Below are positions 1 through 6,031 of a DNA stretch of 6,635 nt, in pieces. Source of the DNA: Syntrophomonas sp. (lineage in GTDB: Bacteria; Bacillota; Syntrophomonadia; Syntrophomonadales; Syntrophomonadaceae); contig PWPP01000050.1 in assembly GCA_003558625.1 (NCBI GenBank), positions 1 through 6,635 of the forward strand. The letters run 5' to 3'. How positions within the stretch are numbered: position 1 is the stretch's first letter; the number at the start of each line of letters is the position of its first letter. The translations under genes and the position numbers were made by a program. Under the pieces are notes generated by a model that was not told the DNA's origin, did no database searches, and worked only from the letters and a program-made list of their open reading frames with translations.

Positions 1-1
1 C

Positions 2-1561
2 CAAAAAGAAGAGCTGCAAACGCTTAGTCCCGATACCGTTAATATGTATGTGTGCGGCCCTACTACCTACAACTTTATTCATCTGGGCAATGCCAGGCCC
101 ATCGTGGTTTTTGACACCTTGAGGAAATACTTGGAATTCCGGGGTTTTAAAGTAAACTACATCCAAAACTTTACCGATGTGGATGATAAAATTATTGAAC
201 GGGGGCGGGAAGAAGGTAGAAGTCCCCGGGAAGTAGCGGTAACATATATTGAGGAGTATTTCAAAGATGCCGATGCCTTAGGGGTCAAGCGGGCTACCAT
301 ACATCCCAAGGTCAGTGAACAAATAGATGAAATCATCGCCATGACCGCCGGGCTGATCGAAAAGGGACATGCTTATGCAGTGGACGGAGATGTCTATTTC
401 CGGGTAAAATCTTTCCCGGAATACGGCAAGCTTTCCGGTCGTTCCCTGGATGAAATGCTGGCGGGAGCCCGGGTGGAGGTAGATGAACGGAAGGAAGAAG
501 CAGCGGATTTTGCCCTGTGGAAGAAATCCAAACCGGGAGAGCCATATTGGGACAGTCCCTGGGGGCAGGGGAGACCAGGCTGGCATATAGAATGCTCTGT
601 GATGTCGATGAGATATCTGGGGGATACCCTGGACATTCATGGCGGCGGTTCAGACCTGATTTTCCCCCACCATGAAAACGAGATCGCCCAGTCCGAAGCC
701 TATAGCGGCCGTCCTTTTGTTAATTACTGGATGCACAACGGTTTTATTACCGTGAAAAATGAAAAAATGTCCAAATCCCTGGGGAACTTTTTCATCCTCC
801 GGGACATCCTGGGCCTGTTTCCCCCGGATGTGGTGCGTTTTTATCTGTTAGCCACCCATTACCGCAGTCCCCTGGATTTTGATGACGGGAAACTGGAAGA
901 TGCCCGCAAAGCCCTGACCCGGTTGAAAAACACCCTCTACTTAACAGAAGAGTTTCTTAATCCGGACCTGGCGAATACAGTAACTGACATCAGCAACCAT
1001 GAACTGGCATTGAAAACCCTGGAATTAAAAGACCGCTTTGTTAGGGCCATGGAAGATGATTTTAATACCGCCCAGGCCATAGCTTATTTATTTGACATGG
1101 CCCATGCTATCAATGCATACCTGGCGGGAGCGAATAAAGATGACAGCAGGGATCAGGGAGCTATCCGGTACAGTTATCACATTTTTAAAGAACTGGGAGA
1201 TGTGCTGGGTATCTTTATGATCAGACAGGAAAAGGATGCCGTGGTAGATCAGGTCTTAACTGCTCTGCTGGAGCTGAGACAAAAGCTGCGCCGGGAGAAA
1301 AAGTTTGCCCTGGCCGATACCATCAGGGAATATTTGGTGGAGCTGGAGATTGTTTTGGAGGATGGAACGGAAAGAACCCGGTTTCGCTATGAAAACAGTC
1401 CGGATATGGATCGGCTGATGGATTTTATCCAGGGCTTAAGAGCGGAAATCAAGGAGAAGCGGGATTATGATAATGCCGACTTTTTGAGAGATAATCTCAG
1501 GGAAAAGGGGATTATTCTGGAAGATACCAGGGAAGGAGCAAGGTGGAAATTTGCTGATTAA
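2..1561 (+). CDS. cysS: Cysteinyl-tRNA synthetase, 5'-truncated by the window edge
   Basis: Cytoplasmic class I aminoacyl-tRNA synthetase that joins cysteine to tRNA-Cys using ATP. The reading frame is open back to base 2, and the residues before the ATG at 44 (QKEELQTLSPDTVN) match the normal CysRS N-terminus, so the true start lies upstream and the ATG at 44 is internal. Numbering from that ATG, the HIGH-type motif is HLGN (13-16) and KMSKS is at 241-245. The zinc ligands known in the family fall at C4, C184, H209 and E213, with family spacing. The DALR-type and C-terminal regions follow. The visible part is already about 519 residues, while the family is usually near 465-480. The excess is explained by a duplicated C-terminal motif (see findings). 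The final LEDTREGARW (492-501) is the canonical ending. The 3' end overlaps mrnC by 11 bases. The identification is very secure. Confidence 0.97.
   Translation, partial: QKEELQTLSPDTVNMYVCGPTTYNFIHLGNARPIVVFDTLRKYLEFRGFKVNYIQNFTDVDDKIIERGREEGRSPREVAVTYIEEYFKDADALGVKRATIHPKVSEQIDEIIAMTAGLIEKGHAYAVDGDVYFRVKSFPEYGKLSGRSLDEMLAGARVEVDERKEEAADFALWKKSKPGEPYWDSPWGQGRPGWHIECSVMSMRYLGDTLDIHGGGSDLIFPHHENEIAQSEAYSGRPFVNYWMHNGFITVKNEKMSKSLGNFFILRDILGLFPPDVVRFYLLATHYRSPLDFDDGKLEDARKALTRLKNTLYLTEEFLNPDLANTVTDISNHELALKTLELKDRFVRAMEDDFNTAQAIAYLFDMAHAINAYLAGANKDDSRDQGAIRYSYHIFKELGDVLGIFMIRQEKDAVVDQVLTALLELRQKLRREKKFALADTIREYLVELEIVLEDGTERTRFRYENSPDMDRLMDFIQGLRAEIKEKRDYDNADFLRDNLREKGIILEDTREGARWKFAD
1541..1546 (+). 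promoter_or_regulatory. Ribosome binding site for mrnC inside cysS
   Basis: AGGTGG lies 4 bases before the TTG at 1551, and a second purine run, GGAAGGAG, lies at 1531-1538. Both are within the last codons of cysS. This supports the TTG start and implies that mrnC translation is coupled to cysS termination. Confidence 0.6.
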
Positions 1562-1946
1562 CCACAACCTGGATCCGCTGGCCCTAAAGGAGTATTCTCC
1601 GGTGACCTTAGCCTACATCGGTGATGCCGTATTCGAACTTATGGTCCGAAGTCATATTGCCACCAGTGGCTTCGATAAAATAAAGAATATTCACCGCAGT
1701 ACCGTGGACATGGTGAAAGCAGAAAGCCAAGCCCGGGTGGCCAGGAATATTTTTCATGAGCTGGATGAAGAAGAACAGGAAATTTTGCGCCGGGGAAGAA
1801 ATGCAAAAATCAACACCCCGCGCAACACTACGGCTGTGGACTACTGTCTGAGCACCGGTTTTGAAGCCCTGATCGGTTACCTCTATTTAAAAGGGGAACA
1901 GGAGCGGCTGCATTATCTGGTCCAGAGAGCGTTTCAGGCCCGTTAA
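1551..1946 (+). CDS. mrnC: Mini-ribonuclease III
   Basis: Double-strand-specific endoribonuclease of the RNase III superfamily without a dsRNA-binding domain. In Bacillus subtilis it matures the ends of 23S rRNA. The protein has 131 residues; the B. subtilis protein has about 143. The RNase III signature is clear: LAYIGDAVFE (20-29), with D25 at the catalytic aspartate position, RRGRNAK (80-86), and TGFEALIGYLYL (102-113), with E105 at the catalytic glutamate position. The start is TTG, chosen because the SD-like AGGTGG sits just upstream and the residues before AYIGDA have the family length. The TTG lies 11 bases before the end of cysS, in another frame, so the two genes are almost certainly co-transcribed and coupled. 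The cysS-mrnC pairing is standard in Firmicutes. Nothing essential is missing. Confidence 0.95.
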   Translation: MLINHNLDPLALKEYSPVTLAYIGDAVFELMVRSHIATSGFDKIKNIHRSTVDMVKAESQARVARNIFHELDEEEQEILRRGRNAKINTPRNTTAVDYCLSTGFEALIGYLYLKGEQERLHYLVQRAFQAR

Positions 1947-1990
1947 GGCAGGAACCGGCTGAAAACATACCGGGCTCGAGTTCTTTGTGC

Positions 1991-2006
1991 AGGCTGTATG
2001 CAGCCT
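1991..2006 (+). other. Small hairpin upstream of the lgt ribosome binding site
   Basis: AGGCTG (1991-1996) and CAGCCT (2001-2006) form a perfect 6-bp stem around the loop TATG, 8 bases before the lgt Shine-Dalgarno. An earlier GGCTG copy at 1957-1961 could pair with the same CAGCC. There is no T-run, so this is not a rho-independent terminator, and mrnC and lgt could be read together. Any regulatory role is speculation. Confidence 0.3.
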
Positions 2007-2014
2007 TAGGATCT

Positions 2015-2021
2015 GAGGAGG
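2015..2021 (+). promoter_or_regulatory. Ribosome binding site deciding the TTG start of lgt
   Basis: GAGGAGG sits 9 bases before the TTG at 2031. An ATG at 2023 is only 1 base from this SD and opens a 3-codon frame (ATG AAA CTT TGA), so the TTG is the credible lgt start. Confidence 0.8.
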
Positions 2022-2030
2022 CATGAAACT

Positions 2031-2807
2031 TTGATAGACCCTGTTGCATTCCAGTTCTTCTCCTTTAAGATTTACTGGTATGCCATCATCATAAATATTG
2101 CTTTTATAGCGGGAATCATAATGGCCTGCTACCTGGCCCGGAAAGAAGGATTTCCTACCGATCATATCTTAAACCTGGTCATTGTTATCATACCGGCGGC
2201 AATCATCGGAGCCCGTATCTACTATGTCTTGTTCAACTGGACCTATTATTCCCTGAACCCGGGTGAAATAGCGGCCATCTGGCACGGTGGCTTAGCCATT
2301 CATGGGGGGCTGCTGGGGGGGACCCTGGCAGCTTTGGTCTATATCCGGAAAAAAGGTCTTTTTCCCGGTCAGATTGCGGATTTGATGGCTCCCGGTGTCA
2401 TATTGGGACAGGCAGTGGGACGCTGGGGAAATTTTATTAACCAGGAAGCCCATGGGGGACCTGCCAGTGCTGAATTTATGTCCCGGTTTCCTTCCTTCAT
2501 CTCGGAGCAGATGTATATAGAGGGGCAGTATTACCATCCTACATTTTTATATGAATCCGGCTGGAACCTGCTGGTTTTTATTATTTTGATGGTATTTCGC
2601 AGCCGGCGCCGATTCAGCGGGGAGGTGGCTCTATGGTACCTGGCCTTATATTCCCTGGGCCGTTTTTTCATTGAGGCTATGCGCACCGACAGCCTGATGA
2701 TCGGCACCCTCAAAACCGCCCAGTTGGTGAGTATAGGCTTAATCCTGATCAGCAGCGCCATCGTGGTTTATACCCGTTGCCGAAAACCAAAAAACACGCT
2801 TCCCTGA
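2031..2807 (+). CDS. lgt: Phosphatidylglycerol-prolipoprotein diacylglyceryl transferase
   Basis: Integral inner-membrane enzyme that moves a diacylglyceryl group from phosphatidylglycerol to the lipobox cysteine of prolipoproteins, the first step of lipoprotein maturation. The 258 residues alternate hydrophobic segments (roughly 15-35, 46-68, 88-105, 116-130, 173-190, 198-215, 229-247) with charged loops, consistent with about seven membrane spans. Family motifs are IHGG at 90-93 (H91 matches the essential E. coli His103), the signature GRWGNFINQE at 130-139 (R131, N134 and E139 match Arg143, Asn146 and Glu151), and GRFFIE at 210-215 (R211 and E215 match Arg239 and Glu243). The TTG start has a strong SD 9 bases upstream. 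It sits between mrnC and thyX, which are often adjacent in related Clostridia, so it looks like an insertion into a conserved order. I see no terminator before it. The assignment is very secure. Confidence 0.97.
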   Translation: MIDPVAFQFFSFKIYWYAIIINIAFIAGIIMACYLARKEGFPTDHILNLVIVIIPAAIIGARIYYVLFNWTYYSLNPGEIAAIWHGGLAIHGGLLGGTLAALVYIRKKGLFPGQIADLMAPGVILGQAVGRWGNFINQEAHGGPASAEFMSRFPSFISEQMYIEGQYYHPTFLYESGWNLLVFIILMVFRSRRRFSGEVALWYLALYSLGRFFIEAMRTDSLMIGTLKTAQLVSIGLILISSAIVVYTRCRKPKNTLP

Positions 2808-2823
2808 TCCGGTCGCCGGAGGG
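2802..2823 (+). other. Hairpin at the 3' end of lgt, no T-run
   Basis: TCCGG (2808-2812) and CCGGA (2816-2820) form a 5-bp stem with a 3-base loop. It can be extended by CCC (2802-2804) pairing with GGG (2821-2823) across a 3-base bulge that is the lgt stop codon TGA. The following bases are purine-rich, with no T tract, so it does not qualify as an intrinsic terminator. It might protect or pause the lgt 3' end. Confidence 0.25.
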
Positions 2824-2834
2824 CAGGCGGAGAA

Positions 2835-2995
2835 AAGGCATTTGGGAAATGATTATTGTCATTAGGGCTATAAAAATGGAAAAATAAGAGGTATCATACT
2901 TGCATAAGGATGTTTTTAGATTTTAACCCTACGTTTGGGAAAGGCATTTCGGGATGACATTTTTTCAACATCTGCAGGGCGTGTTGACATTTTTT
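2835..2995 (+). repeat. Two pairs of short direct repeats upstream of thyX
   Basis: AAAGGCATTT occurs at 2835-2844 (with the last T-run read as ATTT, 2840-2843) and again near 2940-2949. Each copy is followed by a G-rich stretch and ATGA. Separately, TGACATTTTTT occurs at 2955-2965 and 2985-2995, exactly 30 bases apart, about three helical turns. CAACA (2966-2970) and TGTTG (2982-2986) make an inverted repeat between them. The rest of the 240-base gap shows no convincing gene. The longest start-bearing frame with any SD-like sequence is 12 codons. Confidence 0.45.
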
Positions 2996-3012
2996 TATTT
3001 GCCCAATTCCCA
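2984..3012 (+). promoter_or_regulatory. Possible sigma-A promoter for the thyX-rlmB-yacP run
   Basis: A perfect -35 hexamer, TTGACA (2984-2989), lies 58 bases before thyX, but the hexamer 17 bases downstream, TTCCCA, is a poor -10. The -35 also lies inside the second TGACATTTTTT repeat. Either an activator compensates for the weak -10 or the promoter is elsewhere in the gap. Confidence 0.3.
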
Positions 3013-3034
3013 AAACCCTGATTCTTGAACAGAC

Positions 3035-3040
3035 AGGAGG
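3035..3040 (+). promoter_or_regulatory. Ribosome binding site deciding the TTG start of thyX
   Basis: AGGAGG is 7 bases before the TTG at 3048. No ATG is placed comparably, so TTG is taken as the start. Confidence 0.8.
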
Positions 3041-3047
3041 AATAGGC

Positions 3048-3743
3048 TTGATCATCATAAAACCCCGGGTGCTGGTTCCCCGGAGCGAATTGGACCCCGG
3101 GAAACTAGTGAAAATTGAACGGTATGCCCGGGTTTGTTATAAATCCGAGGATAAAATGGGGGAGGACGCCAATCCCCGTTTCCTGAGTTCCATCATAAAC
3201 CGGGGCCATGAATCAGTCATTGAGCATGAAAAGATTACGGTGATGTTTATTGTAGACCGGGGTGTATCCCATGAGATAGTCCGCCACCGGATTGCCAGCT
3301 ACAGCCAGGAGTCAACCCGTTACTGTAATTACAGCAACGATAAATTCGGCCGTGAGATAACGGTCATTGAACCCTTTTTTTTCCGCGATTATTTATACCG
3401 GCTCTGGCATGATGCCTGTCTAACGGCGGAAAAAAGATATATGGATCTGCTGCAAAACGGCGCCACTCCACAGGAAGCCAGGGCGGTACTGCCGAACTCC
3501 CTGAAAACAGAGCTGGTGGCTACTTTTAATATGAGAGCATGGAGGCATTTTTTCCGGCTGCGCTGTGCCCCTCCCGCTCACCCTCAGATGAAACAGGTTG
3601 CTATTCCTTTGCTGGCTCTGTTTCAGTCGGCTTATCCGTTGTTGTTCAGTGATATTGAGATTGACCCTTCTTTTCCCTCGGAACATTATGCCGGGATGGT
3701 ATGGACCGGTCCGGATTTCAACCCGGAAGAGGAGGCAATATGA
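3048..3743 (+). CDS. thyX: FAD-dependent thymidylate synthase ThyX
   Basis: Flavin-dependent enzyme that methylates dUMP to dTMP using methylenetetrahydrofolate as carbon donor and NADPH as reductant. It is unrelated to ThyA and acts as a cytoplasmic homotetramer. The 231-residue length is typical. The defining ThyX motif RHRx7S is intact: R79 H80 R81, then S89, within RHRIASYSQESTRY. The nearby HESVIEH (54-60) and the C-terminal NMRAWRHFFRLRC (161-173) followed by AHPQMKQVA (177-185) are also family features. The TTG start follows AGGAGG at good spacing. The stop codon overlaps the ATG of a 24-codon ORF, which in turn overlaps rlmB, making a coupled run. It follows a 240-base gap, so it probably begins a new transcript or has an added promoter. 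Neighbouring folate genes are absent. Confidence 0.97.
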   Translation: MIIIKPRVLVPRSELDPGKLVKIERYARVCYKSEDKMGEDANPRFLSSIINRGHESVIEHEKITVMFIVDRGVSHEIVRHRIASYSQESTRYCNYSNDKFGREITVIEPFFFRDYLYRLWHDACLTAEKRYMDLLQNGATPQEARAVLPNSLKTELVATFNMRAWRHFFRLRCAPPAHPQMKQVAIPLLALFQSAYPLLFSDIEIDPSFPSEHYAGMVWTGPDFNPEEEAI

Positions 3744-3814
3744 TCGCTTTTTATGGACCCGGGGAAAGTCGGCAGGAGTTGATCCCAATAAAACGGGGAG
3801 AGGCAACATTATGA
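3740..3814 (+). CDS. Possible 24-residue small protein or coupling ORF between thyX and rlmB
   Basis: ATG at 3740 opens a 24-codon frame ending with TGA at 3812-3814. The peptide begins MIAFYGPGESR and ends KRGEATL. It has an SD, GAGGAGG, just upstream (4-base spacer, slightly short). Its ATG overlaps the thyX stop as ATGA (3740-3743), and its stop overlaps the rlmB start as ATGA (3811-3814). It therefore exactly fills the gap and could pass ribosomes from thyX to rlmB. I recognise no family and no membrane segment. It may be a real small protein, a translational bridge, or chance; the double overlap plus SD favours it being translated. Confidence 0.45.
   Translation: MIAFYGPGESRQELIPIKRGEATL
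3797..3803 (+). promoter_or_regulatory. Ribosome binding site deciding the rlmB start
   Basis: GGAGAGG lies 7 bases before the ATG at 3811. The rlmB frame stays open 213 bases further upstream inside thyX, to an ATG at 3598 with no matching protein homology. This SD and the family length of 249 residues fix the start at 3811. Confidence 0.75.
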
Positions 3815-4560
3815 AGAATAAAATAGCCGGCCCCAACAGCATTATGGAAGCCATAAAAGGGAAGAGGCGGATCTACAAAATTTTTGTGCAGGAAGGTAAA
3901 GGCGGGAAGAAAATCACCGACCTGATTGAATTAGCCCGGAAAAAGGGGATTTTTGTGCAATATGTGGAGAAGGAACGACTGGATAATATGTTCAAAGTCA
4001 CCAATCACCAGGGTGTTGTGGCTCAGGTTGAAGAATTTGAATATGCGGACCTGGAAGAGGTTTTAGAGAAAGCCCGGGACCGGGAAGAGGATCCTTTTAT
4101 TATTATCCTGGACGGGATCGAGGACCCGCAGAATTTTGGCGCGATTATCCGCACAGCTGAATGTGCAGGGGTGCATGGAATCATCATCCCCCGGCATCAA
4201 AATGTAGAAGTAACCGCAGCTGTTGGCAGGGCATCCAGCGGAGCCGTGGAGCATATGCTTATTGTACAGGAGCATAATCTGGTCAATGTCATGGAAGCAT
4301 TAAAAGAAAAAGGATTTTGGGTAATAGGAGCAGATATGCAGGGAAACCAGCCCTACACAACGGTTGATCTAAAGGGACCCCTGGCTCTGGTCATCGGCGG
4401 GGAAAACCGGGGGTTACGAAGACTGGTGAAAGAGAAGAGCGACATCCTGGTTAAGATTCCAACCCTGGGCCTGGTTGATTCTCTGAATGCTTCTGCCGCC
4501 GCAGCAGTGTTGATGTATGAGGTCCTGAGACAGAGGAAAACAGGGGAAATGAATGGATGA
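3811..4560 (+). CDS. rlmB: 23S rRNA (guanosine-2'-O-)-methyltransferase RlmB
   Basis: SPOUT (SpoU/TrmH family) methyltransferase that uses S-adenosylmethionine to 2'-O-methylate G2251 (E. coli numbering) in the P-loop of 23S rRNA. It has 249 residues, the same length as the B. subtilis homologue YacO. The N-terminal substrate-binding domain (about 1-75, beginning KIAGPNSIMEAI) is followed by the knotted catalytic domain. Motif 1 is EDPQNFGAIIRTAE at 104-117 (N108, R114, E117), motif 2 is LVIGGENRGLRR at 193-204 (E198), and motif 3 is IPTLGLVDSLNASAAAA at 216-232 (N226). Motif 3 reads SLNASAAAAV where SLNVSVA is more usual, a conservative change. It overlaps yacP by 8 bases and is joined to thyX through the 24-codon ORF. 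TrmH-family relatives with other targets share these motifs, but the N-terminal domain and the yacP-sigH neighbourhood favour RlmB. Confidence 0.93.
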   Translation: MKNKIAGPNSIMEAIKGKRRIYKIFVQEGKGGKKITDLIELARKKGIFVQYVEKERLDNMFKVTNHQGVVAQVEEFEYADLEEVLEKARDREEDPFIIILDGIEDPQNFGAIIRTAECAGVHGIIIPRHQNVEVTAAVGRASSGAVEHMLIVQEHNLVNVMEALKEKGFWVIGADMQGNQPYTTVDLKGPLALVIGGENRGLRRLVKEKSDILVKIPTLGLVDSLNASAAAAVLMYEVLRQRKTGEMNG

Positions 4561-5068
4561 AATTTTAATCATTGATGCCTACAATATTATTCATAACTGG
4601 CCCGATTTGCGCAAGTTTTTGGATATATCCCCCGAGGCCTCCCGCATCAAACTGGAAGAGATCATGATCAATTATGCCGCCTTTACCGGGCACCAGGTTA
4701 TGATTATATATGACGGACAGGTACCGTTAAATCGATCTTTGCATTACCGCCCTCATCCAGGGTTGGACGTGTATTTCAGCCAGGAAGAAACGGCCGATAT
4801 CCTGATTGAACGTATGGTTTTTAACCGCTTAAAGCAAATGGGTGAAGGCGGCCAAATATTTGTGGCCACCTCCGACGCCCTGGAGCAAAGTATGATATTT
4901 TCCCAGGGTGCGTATCGCATGACTCCCCGTGAACTGTGGCAGAAAATTGAAAAAACCAGGCGGCTGATGCAGGAAAAAGCCGTTTCGGAACAGCATAGCT
5001 GGCGTATTCATACCAGCCTTGATAATCATGTTTTTGCCGCCCTGGAAAAGATCAGGAGGAGCGATTGA
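4553..5068 (+). CDS. yacP: YacP/Rae1 NYN-domain ribosome-dependent endoribonuclease
   Basis: Homologue of B. subtilis YacP (Rae1), a PIN-like NYN-domain protein shown there to enter the ribosomal A site and cleave certain mRNAs during translation. The length is 171 residues against about 170. The N-terminal strand IDAYNIIHNWP (7-17) carries D8 and N11. Further acidic residues typical of the active site are D54 (IIYDG), D82 (EETADILIE) and D108 (VATSDALEQ), and the conserved SQGAYRMTPREL (117-128) follows. The C-terminal half is charged and helical. The ATG start lies 8 bases before the rlmB stop and has AGGGGA 5 bases upstream, so translation is probably coupled. The rlmB-yacP-sigH order is widespread in Firmicutes. 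The family is certain; the exact RNA targets here are unknown. Confidence 0.92.
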   Translation: MDEILIIDAYNIIHNWPDLRKFLDISPEASRIKLEEIMINYAAFTGHQVMIIYDGQVPLNRSLHYRPHPGLDVYFSQEETADILIERMVFNRLKQMGEGGQIFVATSDALEQSMIFSQGAYRMTPRELWQKIEKTRRLMQEKAVSEQHSWRIHTSLDNHVFAALEKIRRSD

Positions 5069-5133
5069 CAAGATAACCGGTTTAAACGGCTCTCTCCATT
5101 GCTAGATAGGGATTTATGTACCGTTCTCTTACC

Positions 5134-5162
5134 TTGACGAATGGCATACATGTAGCTATAAT
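5134..5162 (+). promoter_or_regulatory. Sigma-A-type promoter of sigH
   Basis: TTGACG (5134-5139) and a perfect TATAAT (5157-5162) are separated by 17 bases, the ideal spacing. Transcription should begin near 5168-5170, giving sigH a leader of about 70 bases that contains the 8-bp palindrome TGGCGCCA (5189-5196). A vegetative promoter for sigH is what is known in B. subtilis. Confidence 0.85.
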
Positions 5163-5167
5163 AAACA

Positions 5168-5257
5168 ATGTCTATGTGTCACAGCAGGTGGCGCCAACGA
5201 GCGGAATTACCATCAATATTAAACTGGGGGCGATTGAATGACCGGTTCTATCGCTGA
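5168..5257 (+). other. Possible 29-codon upstream ORF overlapping the sigH start
   Basis: An ATG at 5168, at or within a few bases of the expected sigH transcription start, opens 29 codons ending with TGA at 5255-5257, in a different frame and running over the sigH ATG at 5238. It has no room for an SD, so it would have to be translated leaderless. If translated it could interfere with sigH initiation. The support is positional only. Confidence 0.2.
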
Positions 5258-5891
5258 GAAGACATTCTATCTGACCTATGCGGAAATCACCGATGAAGAA
5301 ATCGTGGAATACGCCCAGCTGGGGGAACAATATGCGGTTGAGTTCTTAGTAGATAAGTACAAGAATTTTGTAAGAGCAAAAGCCAGGGCATATTTTCTGA
5401 TTGGGGCCGACCGGGAAGACATCATCCAGGAAGGTATGATAGGACTATTTAAAGCTATTCGGGACTTTAAAGTGGACAAACTCACTTCTTTCAGAGCCTT
5501 TGCCGAACTCTGTATCACCAGGCAGATCATAACGGCAATTAAAACAGCGACCCGACAAAAACATATTCCCCTCAACTCATATATTTCACTGAACAAACCG
5601 ATATATGACGAAGATTCGGACCGCACCCTTATGGATATTCTCTCCACCAACAGGATTACCAATCCGGAAGACATTATTATCAGCCGGGAAGAGTTTGTCT
5701 TTATTGAAAGAAAGATGGGAGAAATACTCAGCTCCCTGGAATGGAAAGTGCTGATGTCCTACCTGGAAGGGAAGTCCTACCAGGAAATCGCCATAGATCT
5801 GAAGAGACACGTGAAATCAATTGATAATGCGTTACAGAGGGTGAAACGCAAGCTGGAAAAATACCTGGAAGACCGGGAAAAAAACCAGTAA
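5238..5891 (+). CDS. sigH: RNA polymerase sigma-H factor (sporulation and stationary phase)
   Basis: Sigma-70 family factor that directs RNA polymerase to post-exponential genes, including those that start sporulation. It has 217 residues, against 218 in B. subtilis. Region 2 (about 33-108) is almost identical to the known SigH: KYKNFVRAKARAYFLIGADR (40-59), then DIIQEGMIGL, KLTSFRAFAELC and RQIITAIKTATRQKHIPLNS. Region 4 (about 160-212) contains the helix-turn-helix SYQEIAIDLKRHVKSIDNAL (180-199). The ATG at 5238 directly follows an in-frame stop at 5235-5237. Its SD is only GGGGG (5226-5230), 7 bases upstream, which is weak beside its neighbours. It has its own sigma-A promoter, separating it from the yacP run, and no intrinsic terminator is evident before the tRNA promoter. 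The only notable differences from B. subtilis SigH are in the N-terminal 25 residues. Confidence 0.98.
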   Translation: MTGSIAEKTFYLTYAEITDEEIVEYAQLGEQYAVEFLVDKYKNFVRAKARAYFLIGADREDIIQEGMIGLFKAIRDFKVDKLTSFRAFAELCITRQIITAIKTATRQKHIPLNSYISLNKPIYDEDSDRTLMDILSTNRITNPEDIIISREEFVFIERKMGEILSSLEWKVLMSYLEGKSYQEIAIDLKRHVKSIDNALQRVKRKLEKYLEDREKNQ

Positions 5892-5909
5892 AATAAACAC
5901 AGATTAAAC

Positions 5910-5938
5910 TTGACTTTGGCCAGCATAGGGTATAAAAT
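5910..5938 (+). promoter_or_regulatory. Sigma-A-type promoter of the tRNA cluster
   Basis: TTGACT (5910-5915) and TAAAAT (5933-5938) are 17 bases apart, in the short gap between sigH and the first tRNA. The expected start is near 5945, a few bases before the mature tRNA-Thr 5' end at 5951, as is common for tRNA operons. Confidence 0.8.
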
Positions 5939-5950
5939 AAACTTTGCTGA

Positions 5951-6025
5951 GCCGAGCTAGCTCAATGGTAGAGCAGCTGATTTGTAATCAGCAGGTTGCG
6001 GGTTCAAGTCCTGTGCTCGGCTCCA
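5951..6025 (+). tRNA. tRNA-Thr (anticodon UGU)
   Basis: A 75-base cloverleaf. Acceptor GCCGAGC pairs with GCTCGGC, and the D arm is GCTCAATGGTAGAGC. The anticodon stem GCTGA/TCAGC encloses loop TTTGTAA, giving anticodon TGT. The T loop is TTCAAGT. Discriminator T and the CCA end are encoded. It is the first gene of the tRNA operon and reads ACA codons. Confidence 0.96.
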
Positions 6026-6031
6026 GAATTA

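Noticed and set aside
44..46. ATG at 44 as the cysS start
   Set aside because: The frame continues to the window edge with residues that match the CysRS N-terminus, and the methionine precedes the YVCGPT zinc-ligand motif, which is internal in the family.
278..640. Minus-strand open frames inside cysS (and similar ones in lgt, thyX, yacP and sigH)
   Set aside because: They lie entirely opposite well-identified genes, have no recognisable motif, and look like frame shadows.
2023..2034. Three-codon mini-ORF ATG AAA CTT TGA overlapping the lgt TTG
   Set aside because: The SD is only 1 base from this ATG, too close for initiation, while it is well spaced for the TTG.
2846..2874. TATAAA at 2869-2874 as a promoter -10, and AATGA/TCATT at 2848-2864 as a Fur-like operator
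   Set aside because: No -35 lies at suitable spacing, and the inverted repeat has only 5-base arms and matches no Fur box well.
2849..2887. 12-residue ORF in the lgt-thyX gap, starting MIIVIRAIKMEK
   Set aside because: It has only a poor SD, no coupling to a neighbour, and is short enough to be chance.
3598..3810. Upstream extension of rlmB inside thyX, starting at the ATG at 3598
   Set aside because: The extra 71 residues resemble no RlmB sequence and overlap thyX in another frame. The ATG at 3811 has a good SD and gives the exact family length.
5076..5125. Inverted repeats CCGGTTTAAACGG and ACGG/CCGT after yacP as a terminator
   Set aside because: The stems are short or interrupted and no T-run follows.
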